DNA of 64,000 bases from Luteolibacter sp. LG18 (GCF_036322585.1 NZ_AP024600.1:868001-932000); one strand, 5' to 3'; counted from the stretch's first letter, positions 23,033 to 32,326 are shown. A program made the numbers and translations. The notes: a model not told the origin generated them from the sequence alone.

Positions 23033-23788
23033 GTGATCCCGCCCGACATTTACGTAACCTGGAAGAACAAGGATCCGGACACGTGGCCGAAATGGATGCG
23101 TGAGTATCTGGACGGCTGGCGGACGATGAATCCTGGCCATCGCTTCCACCTCTTCGACGACCGGGACTGCGAGGAACTCTTCAACACGGAGCGGCAGGGA
23201 GTGCTCGATGATCTCGGCATCGACATCGTCGACCTCTATCACCGCCTCGACAAGCAGGTGGAGAAAACCGACCTGTGGCGCTACGTGACGATCTACACCC
23301 GCGGCGGCCTCTACACGGACGCGGACACCGCCTGCCTGGAACCCTGCGATCACTGGATCCGGCCCGGCGACCGCGCGCTGGTGGGCTTCGAGCGTTTCCG
23401 CTGCGACCACCCGACGCAGTACTGCCAGTGGACCTTCGCCGCCGAGCCTCGGCACCCGTTCCTGGCGATGGTGCTCAAGCACGTGGCCGCCAGCATTCTG
23501 AAGGTGCGGGGCAGCAACCGCTACGCGACGCTTTCACGAACCGGCCCCATCGTCTTCACGGACGCGCTGATCGAATTCGTCGAAAGCGGCGGCCACTGTT
23601 TCAAGTCGGTGATGGACAAGGATGCCGTGGTTGCCCACGGGCTCCGTCTGCTGAAGAAGAAGGCCTTCAGCGGCGGCCATGTCTATCACCGCTTCGCCGG
23701 CACCTGGAAACACTGGTTCCACCGCCCCGGCTTCGTGTGGCGGAAGATCCACGCCGGCTCCAGCAAGCCGAAGCGTCAGCGGTCATAG
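23033..23788 (+). CDS. Glycosyltransferase with DXD motif (GT32/OCH1-like)
   Basis: The conserved family start IPPDIYVTWKNKDPDTWP suggests initiation at GTG 23033 (251 residues); a TTG at 22982 would add 17 residues. The region DLWRYVTIYTRGGLYTDADT carries the nucleotide-sugar-binding DXD (DAD) of the Gly_transf_sug family. It transfers a sugar from a nucleotide donor, probably to a polysaccharide or lipid. It overlaps the end of the convergent glycosyltransferase at 23776 by 13 bases. Confidence 0.8.
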   Translation: MIPPDIYVTWKNKDPDTWPKWMREYLDGWRTMNPGHRFHLFDDRDCEELFNTERQGVLDDLGIDIVDLYHRLDKQVEKTDLWRYVTIYTRGGLYTDADTACLEPCDHWIRPGDRALVGFERFRCDHPTQYCQWTFAAEPRHPFLAMVLKHVAASILKVRGSNRYATLSRTGPIVFTDALIEFVESGGHCFKSVMDKDAVVAHGLRLLKKKAFSGGHVYHRFAGTWKHWFHRPGFVWRKIHAGSSKPKRQRS

Positions 23789-24771
23789 ACCAAACCGCCC
23801 CACTCGATCCGCTTCGTCCGGCGGCCGTTCCACATCACCGCCAGGCCAATGGCGATCGCCGCCGGCTCGAACAACAACGCGGCCGGAAGCAGCCGTGGCA
23901 ACCCTCCCCGGACCAGCCACACCGCCACAAACATCGCCCCGGCCAGCCAGCGGACGAGAAAGGCAACCAGGAACCACGCGGGTGCGCAGGCCGCGGCCGC
24001 CGCCAGTCCCAACAGCGACAACATCCACAAGCCGAGCGCGACCGACAACACGGACACTCCACCGGCACAGATCCGCTGGGCGCGGTCGACCAGCACACGC
24101 CACGATCCGCAGGCACGGACCGATGTCGCGGGACGAGCTACTAGAGTCATCGTGCCTCCATTCCGCCGCAGCGAGCGGCCGAAGACCAGGTCCTCGGTGA
24201 GCCCGAATCCCATCGCCTCGTATCCGCCCGCCTTGAGATACGCCTCCTTCCGGAACGCGCAGTTTCCGAAGACAAAGCCGGAGTTGAATCCCAGGCGGTT
24301 CAACCATGAGCACACGCCGATGTAGAACAGCCCGTCCACGGTCTGCACGAGCGCGACCCAGCGGTTCCCGCCATCCGGCCGCGGCGTGAACCGCACCGGA
24401 CCGCCCACCAGATCGGCCCCGGTGGCATCGAGCCGGGCGCACAGAACGCTCACCCAGTCGTCCGGCACGAGGGCGTCGGCATCGGTGACCACCAGGATCT
24501 CCCCCCGCGCGGCGCGGAAACCGGTGTCCAGAGCCACCTGTCGGGAAGTCAGGAATGGATGATCGAAGCGATCGATCCGGATCACCCGGAGATGTTCCAA
24601 TCCAAGACCGGCGAGGATGGCGCCCGTGTCATCGGTGCTGCGGTCGTCCACGATGAGGATCTCCAATCCCCCGTCATAGCGCTGCGCGGCGAACGAACGA
24701 ACGCACGCCGCGATGGTGGAGGCCTCGTTGTAAGAAGCCACCACGATCGAAACCCGCGGACAACCGTTCAT
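23776..24771 (-). CDS. GT2-family glycosyltransferase with C-terminal membrane helices
   Basis: The start is ATG 24771, overlapping the upstream stop as ATGA (331 residues). The N-terminal GT-A domain shows RVSIVVASYNEASTI, EILIVDDRSTDDT and DADAL as the DXD-type motif; the acceptor-side motif GLTEDLVFG (ED) follows. About residues 235-310 contain three or four membrane helices. It is the last gene of the lpxB-P450-acyltransferase operon and probably adds a sugar to the lipid made there, on the inner face of the inner membrane. Confidence 0.8.
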   Translation of the reverse strand: MNGCPRVSIVVASYNEASTIAACVRSFAAQRYDGGLEILIVDDRSTDDTGAILAGLGLEHLRVIRIDRFDHPFLTSRQVALDTGFRAARGEILVVTDADALVPDDWVSVLCARLDATGADLVGGPVRFTPRPDGGNRWVALVQTVDGLFYIGVCSWLNRLGFNSGFVFGNCAFRKEAYLKAGGYEAMGFGLTEDLVFGRSLRRNGGTMTLVARPATSVRACGSWRVLVDRAQRICAGGVSVLSVALGLWMLSLLGLAAAAACAPAWFLVAFLVRWLAGAMFVAVWLVRGGLPRLLPAALLFEPAAIAIGLAVMWNGRRTKRIEWGGLVYDR

Positions 24772-25490
24772 CGGAACCATTCCATCGAGAATTCCAAAGG
24801 TTGCCAGCCCTGATCCTGCAACTCGGCCATCAAATCGACGACCTGCCGCCATGTCTTCGGCTGGGAAAGTTCGGCCGGATGCAAGGTGAGGCGGAAGGTC
24901 GTGCCGCTCTCGATCCAGCGGCGGAGCTGCACGCGTCGGATCGAGCGGTTCACCGTATGCCGCCACGCCAGTCCGCCATCGTCGAAACACACCGCGGGCA
25001 TCTCCACGCGGCCGCCCGAAACGGTCTCGTAGCGGTTGGAGAGCATGAAGCCCTCGAAGCCCAGCTCGACGAGCGTCTCGCGCACCACGGCATTCTGTTC
25101 CCACCGCGGCGCACAGAACCAGGAAGGTGTTTCCCCCAATGCGGTGGCAAACAGGTCCCGGGATTTCTCCAACCGCTCTCTCGCCTCAGCCCGGGACAGC
25201 GACGCGAATTCCGAATGGTTCTCGGTGCCGTAGAAAAGCGTGTTGAACAGGTCCGGGCCGAGCGTGTGCGTGTAGCCGTGCAGCACCTTGCGACCCGGAA
25301 AAACTTTCAGCCGTTGGACGAAGGCTGGATGCCGGTCGAGCGGATAGCGACCGCTCCAGTCCGGCACCACCAGCACCATCGCCTTCGAGCGGGCGCTTTC
25401 CGGGAAGGCCTCCAAAAGGAGGTCGAGTTCTCTGTCCATGCCAGGGTGGACATCGTGGATTTCTGGCACGAAGTGGCGCGGGGGGATCAT
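24768..25490 (-). CDS. DUF2334-type polysaccharide deacetylase-like protein
   Basis: The 240-residue protein starts at ATG 25490 (MIPPRHFVPEIHDVHPGMDRELD). The EIHDVHP region supplies the D/H metal site of the deacetylase (NodB-like/DUF2334) fold, YTH in LHGYTHTLG the second His, and TLHPAEL the late His motif. It may remove an acyl group from an amino sugar of a glycolipid. It lies 29 bases after the P450 at 25520 and overlaps the glycosyltransferase after it. Confidence 0.75.
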   Translation of the reverse strand: MIPPRHFVPEIHDVHPGMDRELDLLLEAFPESARSKAMVLVVPDWSGRYPLDRHPAFVQRLKVFPGRKVLHGYTHTLGPDLFNTLFYGTENHSEFASLSRAEARERLEKSRDLFATALGETPSWFCAPRWEQNAVVRETLVELGFEGFMLSNRYETVSGGRVEMPAVCFDDGGLAWRHTVNRSIRRVQLRRWIESGTTFRLTLHPAELSQPKTWRQVVDLMAELQDQGWQPLEFSMEWFR

Positions 25491-25519
25491 GGGTTTGGGG
25501 GAGAAAAGAAACCGGGACG

Positions 25520-26866
25520 CTAGGTTCGCCTCCGGACCATCATCGGAAGGCCCTTGCGGGGCCGGAGGGTGACCAAGGTCTCCTTCCCCACCGGACCGGA
25601 CCGCGCCATCTCGAAGCGGAAGCGCCGGCCGATGAGCACCATGGCGACCATGGCCTCCAGGCGGGCGAAGCCCTCGCCGATGCAAAAGCGCGGGCCCATG
25701 CCGAAGGGGTAGTAAGCGAACTTCGGAATCGACTCCTTGTTGCCCGCCTCGAATCGCTCCGGCCGGAACGCCTCGGGATCGGGGAACCATTCTGGATTCC
25801 GGTGGGAAACATACTGGAGCATCAGGAACTCGTCCCGCGGCTGGACCTCCATGCCGGATGGCAGGCGGTCCGCGGCGACCGCGCGGCGGGCCAGCGTCCA
25901 CGCGGGCGGATAGAGCCGCATCGACTCCGCCAGCACCGCGGCGGTGTAGGTGAGGCGGCCGACGTCCTCAATGGCCGGGGCCCGGTCGCCGAGCACGGCC
26001 TCCCATTCCGCGGCCATTTTCTCGTGGATCTCGGGATGTTTCGAAAGCAGATACCAGGTCCAATTCAGGTGGTTCGCCACCGTTTCGTGGCCGGCCAGGA
26101 TGATGGTCACCACCTCGTCCCGCACCAGCTTGTCCGGCACCGCGGTGCCATCCTCGTAGCGGGACGAAAGCACCATCGAAAGCAGGTCGTTCGGCCACTG
26201 CTCCTGAGGCAGGGCCTTGCGATCCGCGATGATCTTTTCCATCGCCGCATCGATGTTCGCGATGGAGCGGTCATAGGCGCGGTACAGTCGTGCCGTCATC
26301 CAGCGTGGAAGCGGCGGGAGCAATTGCAGGCGCGTCACGAGCTTCATCGCACGGCCAAACTCATTCCCCAGTTCCCGGCCCTCGTGGTAAAGGTCGATGC
26401 TGAACAAGGACAAGCCGACGATCGAGATGGTGAGGTGCATCATCTCGGACGCCATGTCGACCCGGTCGCCGTCCTTCCACCCGGCGATGTGCCGCTCGGT
26501 CGCGCGGGCCATCATTTCGCCGAAGGAGGCGATCGAGGACTTGTGGAAGATCGGCTGCATCATCTTCCGCTCCTTGCCATGGAGCGGCTCCTCGCTGCTC
26601 ACGAGACCTTGCCCCAACAGCTTCTCGCCCACGGTGAGACTGCCGGTCTTGTGGTAATTGAGCGGGTTGGACACCAGCAGGTGCTTCACGTCCGCCGGAT
26701 CCCGGATCACGAAGGTCGGGACGCTCATCGGCAGCGAGAAACGGTCGCCGTGCCGCTCCGCGAGCTCGACGAGGTAATCGACGAAATTCATCCGGTGGCG
26801 GATGACATGGCCGAGGAAAGCGACGATGCCAGGACCGGGCGCGCGCCGTTGGGAAGGCTGGGTCAT
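25520..26866 (-). CDS. Cytochrome P450 (first of two paralogues)
   Basis: The 448-residue P450 starts at ATG 26866, overlapping the upstream acyltransferase stop (ATGA). Diagnostic motifs are the I-helix AGHETV (258-263), ESMR (314-317) and the heme-binding FGMGPRFCIG with Cys395. There is no signal peptide or N-terminal anchor, so it is soluble. The fold type is like fatty-acid-hydroxylating bacterial P450s. No ferredoxin or reductase gene is nearby. It is very similar to the P450 at 28830, implying duplication. Oxidation of an acyl chain of the operon's lipid is inferred. Confidence 0.92.
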   Translation of the reverse strand: MTQPSQRRAPGPGIVAFLGHVIRHRMNFVDYLVELAERHGDRFSLPMSVPTFVIRDPADVKHLLVSNPLNYHKTGSLTVGEKLLGQGLVSSEEPLHGKERKMMQPIFHKSSIASFGEMMARATERHIAGWKDGDRVDMASEMMHLTISIVGLSLFSIDLYHEGRELGNEFGRAMKLVTRLQLLPPLPRWMTARLYRAYDRSIANIDAAMEKIIADRKALPQEQWPNDLLSMVLSSRYEDGTAVPDKLVRDEVVTIILAGHETVANHLNWTWYLLSKHPEIHEKMAAEWEAVLGDRAPAIEDVGRLTYTAAVLAESMRLYPPAWTLARRAVAADRLPSGMEVQPRDEFLMLQYVSHRNPEWFPDPEAFRPERFEAGNKESIPKFAYYPFGMGPRFCIGEGFARLEAMVAMVLIGRRFRFEMARSGPVGKETLVTLRPRKGLPMMVRRRT

Positions 26867-27837
26867 GCTGGGACGGTTTCGGAAAGGGAGAACGCCGGAT
26901 CGGCCGGGACTTCGGAAAGCTCCTTCAGGTTTCCATGTCCCAACAACCACCATTGCTCCGGATACAGCGCGAGCTGATCGGCGAGGCGGGCGCGAAAGAA
27001 ATCGAGGACAGCGCCGGGCGTGGGATGGTCGGTGCCGCGTCCGGCCTGGATGGGCGCATGAAACCGGATGTTCGAACGGCCGGTTTCATCATGCCAGGTA
27101 TCCACCCACACCACCGGCACCTGGTGGCGCACCGCCATCACTCCCGGGCCGGTGTCCACGGGAAACACCGCGTGATCGCCCACCGGCATCCAGATGCTGC
27201 GGTCCGAGCGCGATGCGAAATCGAAGGAGAGATAGAAAATGCCCTTCTGTTTGAAGGCGGCCTTCGCCCCCTCGTAGGCCCCCATGCGCACGAAGGTCAG
27301 GGAACAATCCAGCTCATGGGCCACGCCATCGAGGTAGCGGACGATGGCATTCGGCAGGAACTGGGTGAGCACCGAGGAAACCGGATGGCCCAGCGACGCG
27401 GCGACGGCTGGGGCATGCCACCACGTCCCGGCATGGGCGGACACCATCAGCACGCCCTTCCCTTGCTCCAGCGCCGCGGCGAGATGCTCGGCCCCGGATA
27501 CGTTCACCTGCGAGAGGATGCCGCACGGGCCCGCCCCCTGGAGGCGGGAGATGTGGATCTTCAGGCGGCTCAGATACTCGAAGCGGCCAGCCTGGATTTC
27601 TCCAGCACGACCGGGATCGTAGGCGAGAGGAATGTTGCGGCGGGCGATCGGCTCCTCCGCCACCGTGAAAAACTTGTTCAGTCTCCGCGAACGCGCCATC
27701 GCACGATCATCCGGCAGGTGGCGGACCCAGCCGAGGGCGCGGATGTAGACCCAGCCGAAGAAATGCCGGGCCGCCATTTCGAGCCGGCCGGGTGCGGCCG
27801 GAGCGGGACGCGCAGGAGGCTTTTCGGGCTGGGTCAT
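26863..27837 (-). CDS. LpxL/HtrB-like lipid acyltransferase, paralogue A
   Basis: The 324-residue protein starts at ATG 27837, overlapping the stop of the next acyltransferase. It shows the LpxL-type acyltransferase pattern: GKGVLMVSAHAGTWWHAP (H135), FYLSFDFASRS in place of the usual DQ block, and PEQWWLLGHG near the end. The acidic residue five places after the His, normally E/D, is Trp140 (H-A-G-T-W-W). A transfer of an acyl chain onto a lipid at the inner membrane is expected for the family, but this change makes the chemistry uncertain. It is the most divergent of the three. Confidence 0.8.
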   Translation of the reverse strand: MTQPEKPPARPAPAAPGRLEMAARHFFGWVYIRALGWVRHLPDDRAMARSRRLNKFFTVAEEPIARRNIPLAYDPGRAGEIQAGRFEYLSRLKIHISRLQGAGPCGILSQVNVSGAEHLAAALEQGKGVLMVSAHAGTWWHAPAVAASLGHPVSSVLTQFLPNAIVRYLDGVAHELDCSLTFVRMGAYEGAKAAFKQKGIFYLSFDFASRSDRSIWMPVGDHAVFPVDTGPGVMAVRHQVPVVWVDTWHDETGRSNIRFHAPIQAGRGTDHPTPGAVLDFFRARLADQLALYPEQWWLLGHGNLKELSEVPADPAFSLSETVPA

Positions 27838-28799
27838 GCTTCGGGAGGATTCGGGGAAAGGCGGACGACGTCCCACGGCCACCACTGCTCGGGCTGGCTG
27901 CGGACGACCAGCAGCATCTCCTCCAGCGCGGTTTGAAGCAACACTTCCGCTGCTTTTTGCAACCGCAGCCCGGGAGCCGGCAGCGGCAACCTCGAAACCA
28001 CGATCCGGTGGCGGTTTTCCCCGGTCCGGACCGCCGTGAGCGAAAGCACCGGCACCCGGTGGCGCAAGGCCAGCAGCGCAGGGCCGATGTGGACATCCAT
28101 CCGGCATCCACCGAATGGCAATGGCACCGTGTGTTTCTCCTCCACCGGAAAATCGATGAACATCCCGAAAAAACCGTTGCGCGCCAACACCCGCGCCATC
28201 TTCGCGGGCAGGTCATCGCCGAGCAGCACCCGCTCGACAGACACGCCGCGGAACATCCGCTGGATCAGGCCCTCCATCCGGTCGAGGCGGTACATTCCAT
28301 TCGCGTCCGCGTAGTTGATCGCGTTGCCCGCGATCGCCACATCGTAGCCACGCGGGCCCAGGCTGGCGACCACCGCGCCGGGGCTGCCGAGATGATTGAG
28401 GAACAACACGGCGCCGCGCCCTTCCGCCCGAACCTTTTCGAGAACGTCTCCACCCACAAGTTCGATCCGCTCCAGCAATTCGGGCTTCGGCATCCAGGTC
28501 AGGTCGATCGGCTCGAACACGCTGCGCCCCAGATGCATGGCATGCTGGTCCCAGAACCGTTGTTTCGCCTCCTCGTCCGGGAAGTCTCCGAGCACCCCTG
28601 CGACATGCCGGAGCACATCGTCCTTCAAGTGGCCGCGCATCAACCATCCGAGCCGCTTCGCGAAGCGACCGTAGGTCCAGCGCGGTGGAAGCCAACGGAG
28701 CACGTGGAACAGCGCGATCACCACGCCGCTCGCCGCGACGATCTTCCACGGCGGATTCGGGGCACCGGCGGGATCCCTGCTTTCCAGCCCGGCATTCAT
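27834..28799 (-). CDS. LpxL/HtrB-like lipid acyltransferase, paralogue B
   Basis: The 321-residue protein has a membrane helix near residues 18-36 (KIVAASGVVIALFHVLRWL). Key pattern: GRGAVLFLNHLGSPGAVVAS with H136, then FGMFIDFPVEEKHTVPLPFGG and the end motif PEQWWPWD. The residue five after H136 is Gly141, not Asp/Glu. It lies between a P450 (30 bases upstream) and acyltransferase A (4-base overlap). It resembles paralogue C (30176) far more than A, so B and C with their P450s look like a duplicated pair of modules. Confidence 0.82.
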   Translation of the reverse strand: MNAGLESRDPAGAPNPPWKIVAASGVVIALFHVLRWLPPRWTYGRFAKRLGWLMRGHLKDDVLRHVAGVLGDFPDEEAKQRFWDQHAMHLGRSVFEPIDLTWMPKPELLERIELVGGDVLEKVRAEGRGAVLFLNHLGSPGAVVASLGPRGYDVAIAGNAINYADANGMYRLDRMEGLIQRMFRGVSVERVLLGDDLPAKMARVLARNGFFGMFIDFPVEEKHTVPLPFGGCRMDVHIGPALLALRHRVPVLSLTAVRTGENRHRIVVSRLPLPAPGLRLQKAAEVLLQTALEEMLLVVRSQPEQWWPWDVVRLSPNPPEA

Positions 28800-28829
28800 G
28801 GATGTGAGGGAACGACCATCGGCTCCACC

Positions 28830-30179
28830 TCAACGCGCCTTCCGGACGATCATCGGCAGCCCCTTGCGCGGCCGCAGAGCGATCAAGGTTTCCGGCAACA
28901 CGGGACCGGACTTCGCCATTTCGAACCGGAAGCGGCGGCCCATCTCCACCAGCACCAGCACCGCCTCCAAGCGGGCGAACCCTTCACCGATGCAGAACCG
29001 CGGCCCGAGGCCGAAGGGGTAATACACATACTTCGGAATGGCATCCTTGTTCGCCGCGGAGAATCGCTCGGGATCGAACTTCGCCGGCTCCGGGAAATAG
29101 GCCGGATTGCGATGGGAAACGTACTGCATGATGAGCAGCTCGTCGCCCGCCTTCACCTCCAGCCCGCTGGGCAGCTTCCCCGGAGCCACCACGCGGCGGG
29201 CCAGCGTCCACGCGGGCGGATAGAGCCGCATCGATTCCGAAAGCACCATCTGGGTGTATGGCAGCCGCGCCATGTGCTCCATCGAGGGAGACTCATCGCC
29301 CAGCACCTCGTCCCATTCGCGGAGCAACTTGTCGTGTGCCTCGGGGTGGCGGGCCAGCAGATACCACGTCCAGTTCAGGTGGTTCGCCACCGTTTCATGC
29401 CCGGCAAGGATGATGGTGATGACCTCGTCCCGCACCAGCTTGTCCGGCATCGGCGATCCATCCTCGTAGCGGGAGGACAGGATCATGCTGAGCAGGTCGT
29501 GGGGCCACTCGCTTTCGGGAAGGGCCTTGCGGTCGGCAATGATCTTCCCCATCGCCTCGTCGATCTTCCCGATACTGTCATCGAGCCTCCGTTGCAGAGC
29601 CCCCATCGCCCATTTCGGCAAGAACGGCAGGAGCTGGATGCGGGTGACCAGATTCAGCGCGCGGTTGAACTCCATGCCGAGTTCCCGCCCCTCGCGGTAT
29701 AGGTCCACATTGAAAAGGGACAGCCCCACGATGGTGATCGTGAGATGCATCATCTCCAGGGACATGTCGATGGAGTCCCCGTCCTTCCATTCGCGGGTGT
29801 GGCCCGCGGTGGACTCCAGCATCATGTCCGTGAACTTCGCGATGGAAGCCTTGTGGAACATCGGCTGCATCGTCCGCCGCTGCTTGCCGTGGAGCGGTTC
29901 CTCGCTGCTCACCAGCCCCTGGCCCAGCAGTTTCTCGCCCACGGTGAGGCCGCCGGTCTTATGGAAGTTCAGCGGATTGCCGACCAGCACGTGCTTGATG
30001 TCATCCGGGTGGCGGATCAGATAGGTCGGCACCTCCAGCGGCAGCACGAAGGTGTCGCCGTGCTTGTCCGCCTCCTGCGTGAGCGCCTCCACGAACTGGA
30101 ACCCCTCGCGCAGGAAGTGTTTCAGGAGGTCCAAGCGCGATGGCCCTGGCGTGCGGGTGGGTATTTGGGTGGCACTCAT
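28830..30179 (-). CDS. Cytochrome P450 (second paralogue)
   Basis: The 449-residue protein overlaps the upstream acyltransferase by 4 bases. P450 marks: AGHETV (259-264), ESMR (315-318), FGLGPRFCIG with Cys396. The sequence tracks the P450 at 25520 over its whole length, including GEKLLGQGLVSSEEPLHGK. Substrate-entry regions differ more than the core, so the two may act on different acyl chains or positions. Redox partners are not in the window. Confidence 0.92.
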   Translation of the reverse strand: MSATQIPTRTPGPSRLDLLKHFLREGFQFVEALTQEADKHGDTFVLPLEVPTYLIRHPDDIKHVLVGNPLNFHKTGGLTVGEKLLGQGLVSSEEPLHGKQRRTMQPMFHKASIAKFTDMMLESTAGHTREWKDGDSIDMSLEMMHLTITIVGLSLFNVDLYREGRELGMEFNRALNLVTRIQLLPFLPKWAMGALQRRLDDSIGKIDEAMGKIIADRKALPESEWPHDLLSMILSSRYEDGSPMPDKLVRDEVITIILAGHETVANHLNWTWYLLARHPEAHDKLLREWDEVLGDESPSMEHMARLPYTQMVLSESMRLYPPAWTLARRVVAPGKLPSGLEVKAGDELLIMQYVSHRNPAYFPEPAKFDPERFSAANKDAIPKYVYYPFGLGPRFCIGEGFARLEAVLVLVEMGRRFRFEMAKSGPVLPETLIALRPRKGLPMIVRKAR

Positions 30180-31120
30180 TTCAGGGCGGGTTGATCCTGT
30201 GAAACACTCGAAGCGGCGGGCTGTTCAAGACAAACCTCATCCCATGGCCACCACTGCTCCGGATGGCGGCGCAGGGTCGTGCACATTGCATCCAGCGCCG
30301 CTCCCACCACCTCCGCCGCGGCCTCCCGAGATTGGATCGAGACCGGATCGGGAATGCGGGTCACCACCACGTGATGCCGGTTCGACCCGACCCGCGTGCT
30401 GGTCACGCCGAAGATGGGAGCGCCCTGGCGCAGGGCCAACAGACCGGGACCGAGATTCACGCTCACACCGGTGTGGCCGAAGGGCATGACCACGTTGTGT
30501 TTCAGCACCACCGGGAAATCGATGAAAATGCCAAACAGGCCGTTCCGTTTCAGCACGGACGCCATCCGCGCCGGCAGGCGGTCGCCCAGCAGCACGCGCT
30601 CGACGCGTCCGCGCTTGAACAACCGCGCCACCATATCCTCCACCGCGATCACCGGATTGCCCGCGATGGCCACATCATAGCCACGGAGCCCGAAGGCCGC
30701 GACCAGCGAGCCCGGGTTCCCCATGTGATCGAGAAACAACACCGCGCCCTTGCCTGTGGCGAGAGCCTCCTGGATCAGTTCCTCCCCGGTGATCCGGATG
30801 TCCGCCACCAGTTGCTCGTCCGTGGACCAATACATCTGGAACGGCTCGAACACACAGCGGCCGATGTGCTCCACGTGGCCTTTCCACACGCGGTCCCGCT
30901 CGGCGGGCGATTGGAACGGCCCCAGCACCTTCTCCATACGGGAAAGGATCTTGTCCTTGTGGCTGTGTCGCATGAACACCGCCACCGGGTGTCCGAGCCG
31001 GGCCAGCCACCGGTCCGGCAACCATTTCGCCAACAGAAAATTCGCCGCCACCACCCACCTCGCGACCTGAATCAGGCAAGCGGTGACCACTCGGATCAGC
31101 AGGCGGCGAACACGGGCCAC
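30176..31120 (-). CDS. LpxL/HtrB-like lipid acyltransferase, paralogue C
   Basis: The 314-residue protein begins with a basic, hydrophobic anchor (MARVRRLLIRVVTACLIQVARW). It has GKGAVLFLDHMGNPGSLVAA with H132, FGIFIDFPVVLKHNVVMPFG and PEQWWPWDE near the end. As in B, the fifth residue after the His is Gly (137). It starts 6 bases after the lpxB stop and overlaps the P450 downstream (ATGA), so lipid A disaccharide synthesis, acylation and oxidation are co-expressed. Confidence 0.85.
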   Translation of the reverse strand: MARVRRLLIRVVTACLIQVARWVVAANFLLAKWLPDRWLARLGHPVAVFMRHSHKDKILSRMEKVLGPFQSPAERDRVWKGHVEHIGRCVFEPFQMYWSTDEQLVADIRITGEELIQEALATGKGAVLFLDHMGNPGSLVAAFGLRGYDVAIAGNPVIAVEDMVARLFKRGRVERVLLGDRLPARMASVLKRNGLFGIFIDFPVVLKHNVVMPFGHTGVSVNLGPGLLALRQGAPIFGVTSTRVGSNRHHVVVTRIPDPVSIQSREAAAEVVGAALDAMCTTLRRHPEQWWPWDEVCLEQPAASSVSQDQPALK

Positions 31121-31126
31121 GGCACC

Positions 31127-32326
31127 TCAGGCTGATTTCAACTGGCAGGCCAATCCCACCGGCACGGCCTGATGTTCTGCCGTCAGATGCACCAAAGCCC
31201 ATGCCGCGCGCTCGATCGCGCCCTGGCCGCCCAACACCGCCGGGATGCGGGCCAGATTCCGCCGCATTTCAGCCGCGCGCACCGAATCCCCCAAGATGGA
31301 CGATGCCTCCTGGACAATGGAATCCACGGTGAAGTTTTCCTGCAAAAGCTCGGGGACGACCGCCTCATCCAGCAGGATATTGGGCATCGCCACAAACCGG
31401 GTCTTCACCAGCAGCTTGGCCGCCCAGAACGTGAGACGGCGCACCTTGTAGAACACCACCATGGGCACACCGGCGAGGGCGGTCTCCAAGGTCGCGGTGC
31501 CGGATGCCACCAGCGCGAGCCGGCATTTCGGCACCACCCGCTCGGACCAACCGGGACGCAACTCGATGGCGTGGGTCATGTCCGCGGATTCGATCATGCG
31601 CAGCAGCGGTGCCCGCAAGTGCTTCGCCGCCACCGGCAACAGGAACTTCATGCCCGGATCCATCTGCCGCAGCCGCTTGGCCGCGGCAATCAAGGTGGGC
31701 GCGTGGGATTCGATCTCCTGCACCCGGCTGCCGGGCATCAACGCCACCGGACGCCGGTCCTCGTCCCCGGGAATCAGGCCCGGATCCTTGGACTTCTCCA
31801 CCAGATCCAGCAACGGATGGCCGTACCACTCCGCACGGGCCCCGCAGCGCCGGAAAATCTCCAGCTCCTTCGGAAACGCCGGAATCACCAGTGACGACTG
31901 GCGGGCGATCCGCCGCGCGCGCCAACGGCCCCAGAACCAGACCTGCGGCACGAAATAATGGACGAAGGGAATACGCTCCCGCCGCAACACCGCGACCAGG
32001 CGCTCGTTGAATGCCTCGCCGTCGACCAGTACCACCAGATCCGGCCGCTCCGCCTTCAGCAGTTCGGCCAAGCGGGCGCGGGCACGCTTCATTTCCGGCA
32101 GGAAACGCAGCGACTCCTGGAGCCCCACGTACCCCCAGCCCGCGGTATCGCAGCGGATCTCGACCCCGGCGGACCGCATGTGGTCCCCCCCGTAGCCCAC
32201 CAGCTCCACCCCCGGGTGGATGCGCTGGAGCGTCCGCGCCAGTTGCGCGGCCTGATAGTCCCCACTCACCTCGCCGGCGGACAGGAACATCTTCAGGGGG
32301 CGGTCTCCCGGAGGCTGCTGCATCAC
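31127..32326 (-). CDS. lpxB: Lipid-A-disaccharide synthase
   Basis: The 399-residue GT19 enzyme joins UDP-2,3-diacylglucosamine and lipid X to form the lipid A disaccharide at the inner membrane. Family marks include FLSAGEVSGDYQAA at the N-terminus, GYGGDHMRSAG, EAFNERL in place of the usual PDFN stretch, PQVWFWGRWRARRI, LMPGSRVQEIE and VASGTATLETALAGVPMVVFY. A second ATG lies one codon in. It is the first gene of the eight-gene operon and is divergent from creB across 198 bases. Confidence 0.93.
   Translation of the reverse strand: MMQQPPGDRPLKMFLSAGEVSGDYQAAQLARTLQRIHPGVELVGYGGDHMRSAGVEIRCDTAGWGYVGLQESLRFLPEMKRARARLAELLKAERPDLVVLVDGEAFNERLVAVLRRERIPFVHYFVPQVWFWGRWRARRIARQSSLVIPAFPKELEIFRRCGARAEWYGHPLLDLVEKSKDPGLIPGDEDRRPVALMPGSRVQEIESHAPTLIAAAKRLRQMDPGMKFLLPVAAKHLRAPLLRMIESADMTHAIELRPGWSERVVPKCRLALVASGTATLETALAGVPMVVFYKVRRLTFWAAKLLVKTRFVAMPNILLDEAVVPELLQENFTVDSIVQEASSILGDSVRAAEMRRNLARIPAVLGGQGAIERAAWALVHLTAEHQAVPVGLACQLKSA

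Noticed and set aside
27792..29702. Long plus-strand frame opposite acyltransferases and P450
   Set aside because: Shadow of strongly supported minus-strand P450 and acyltransferase genes.
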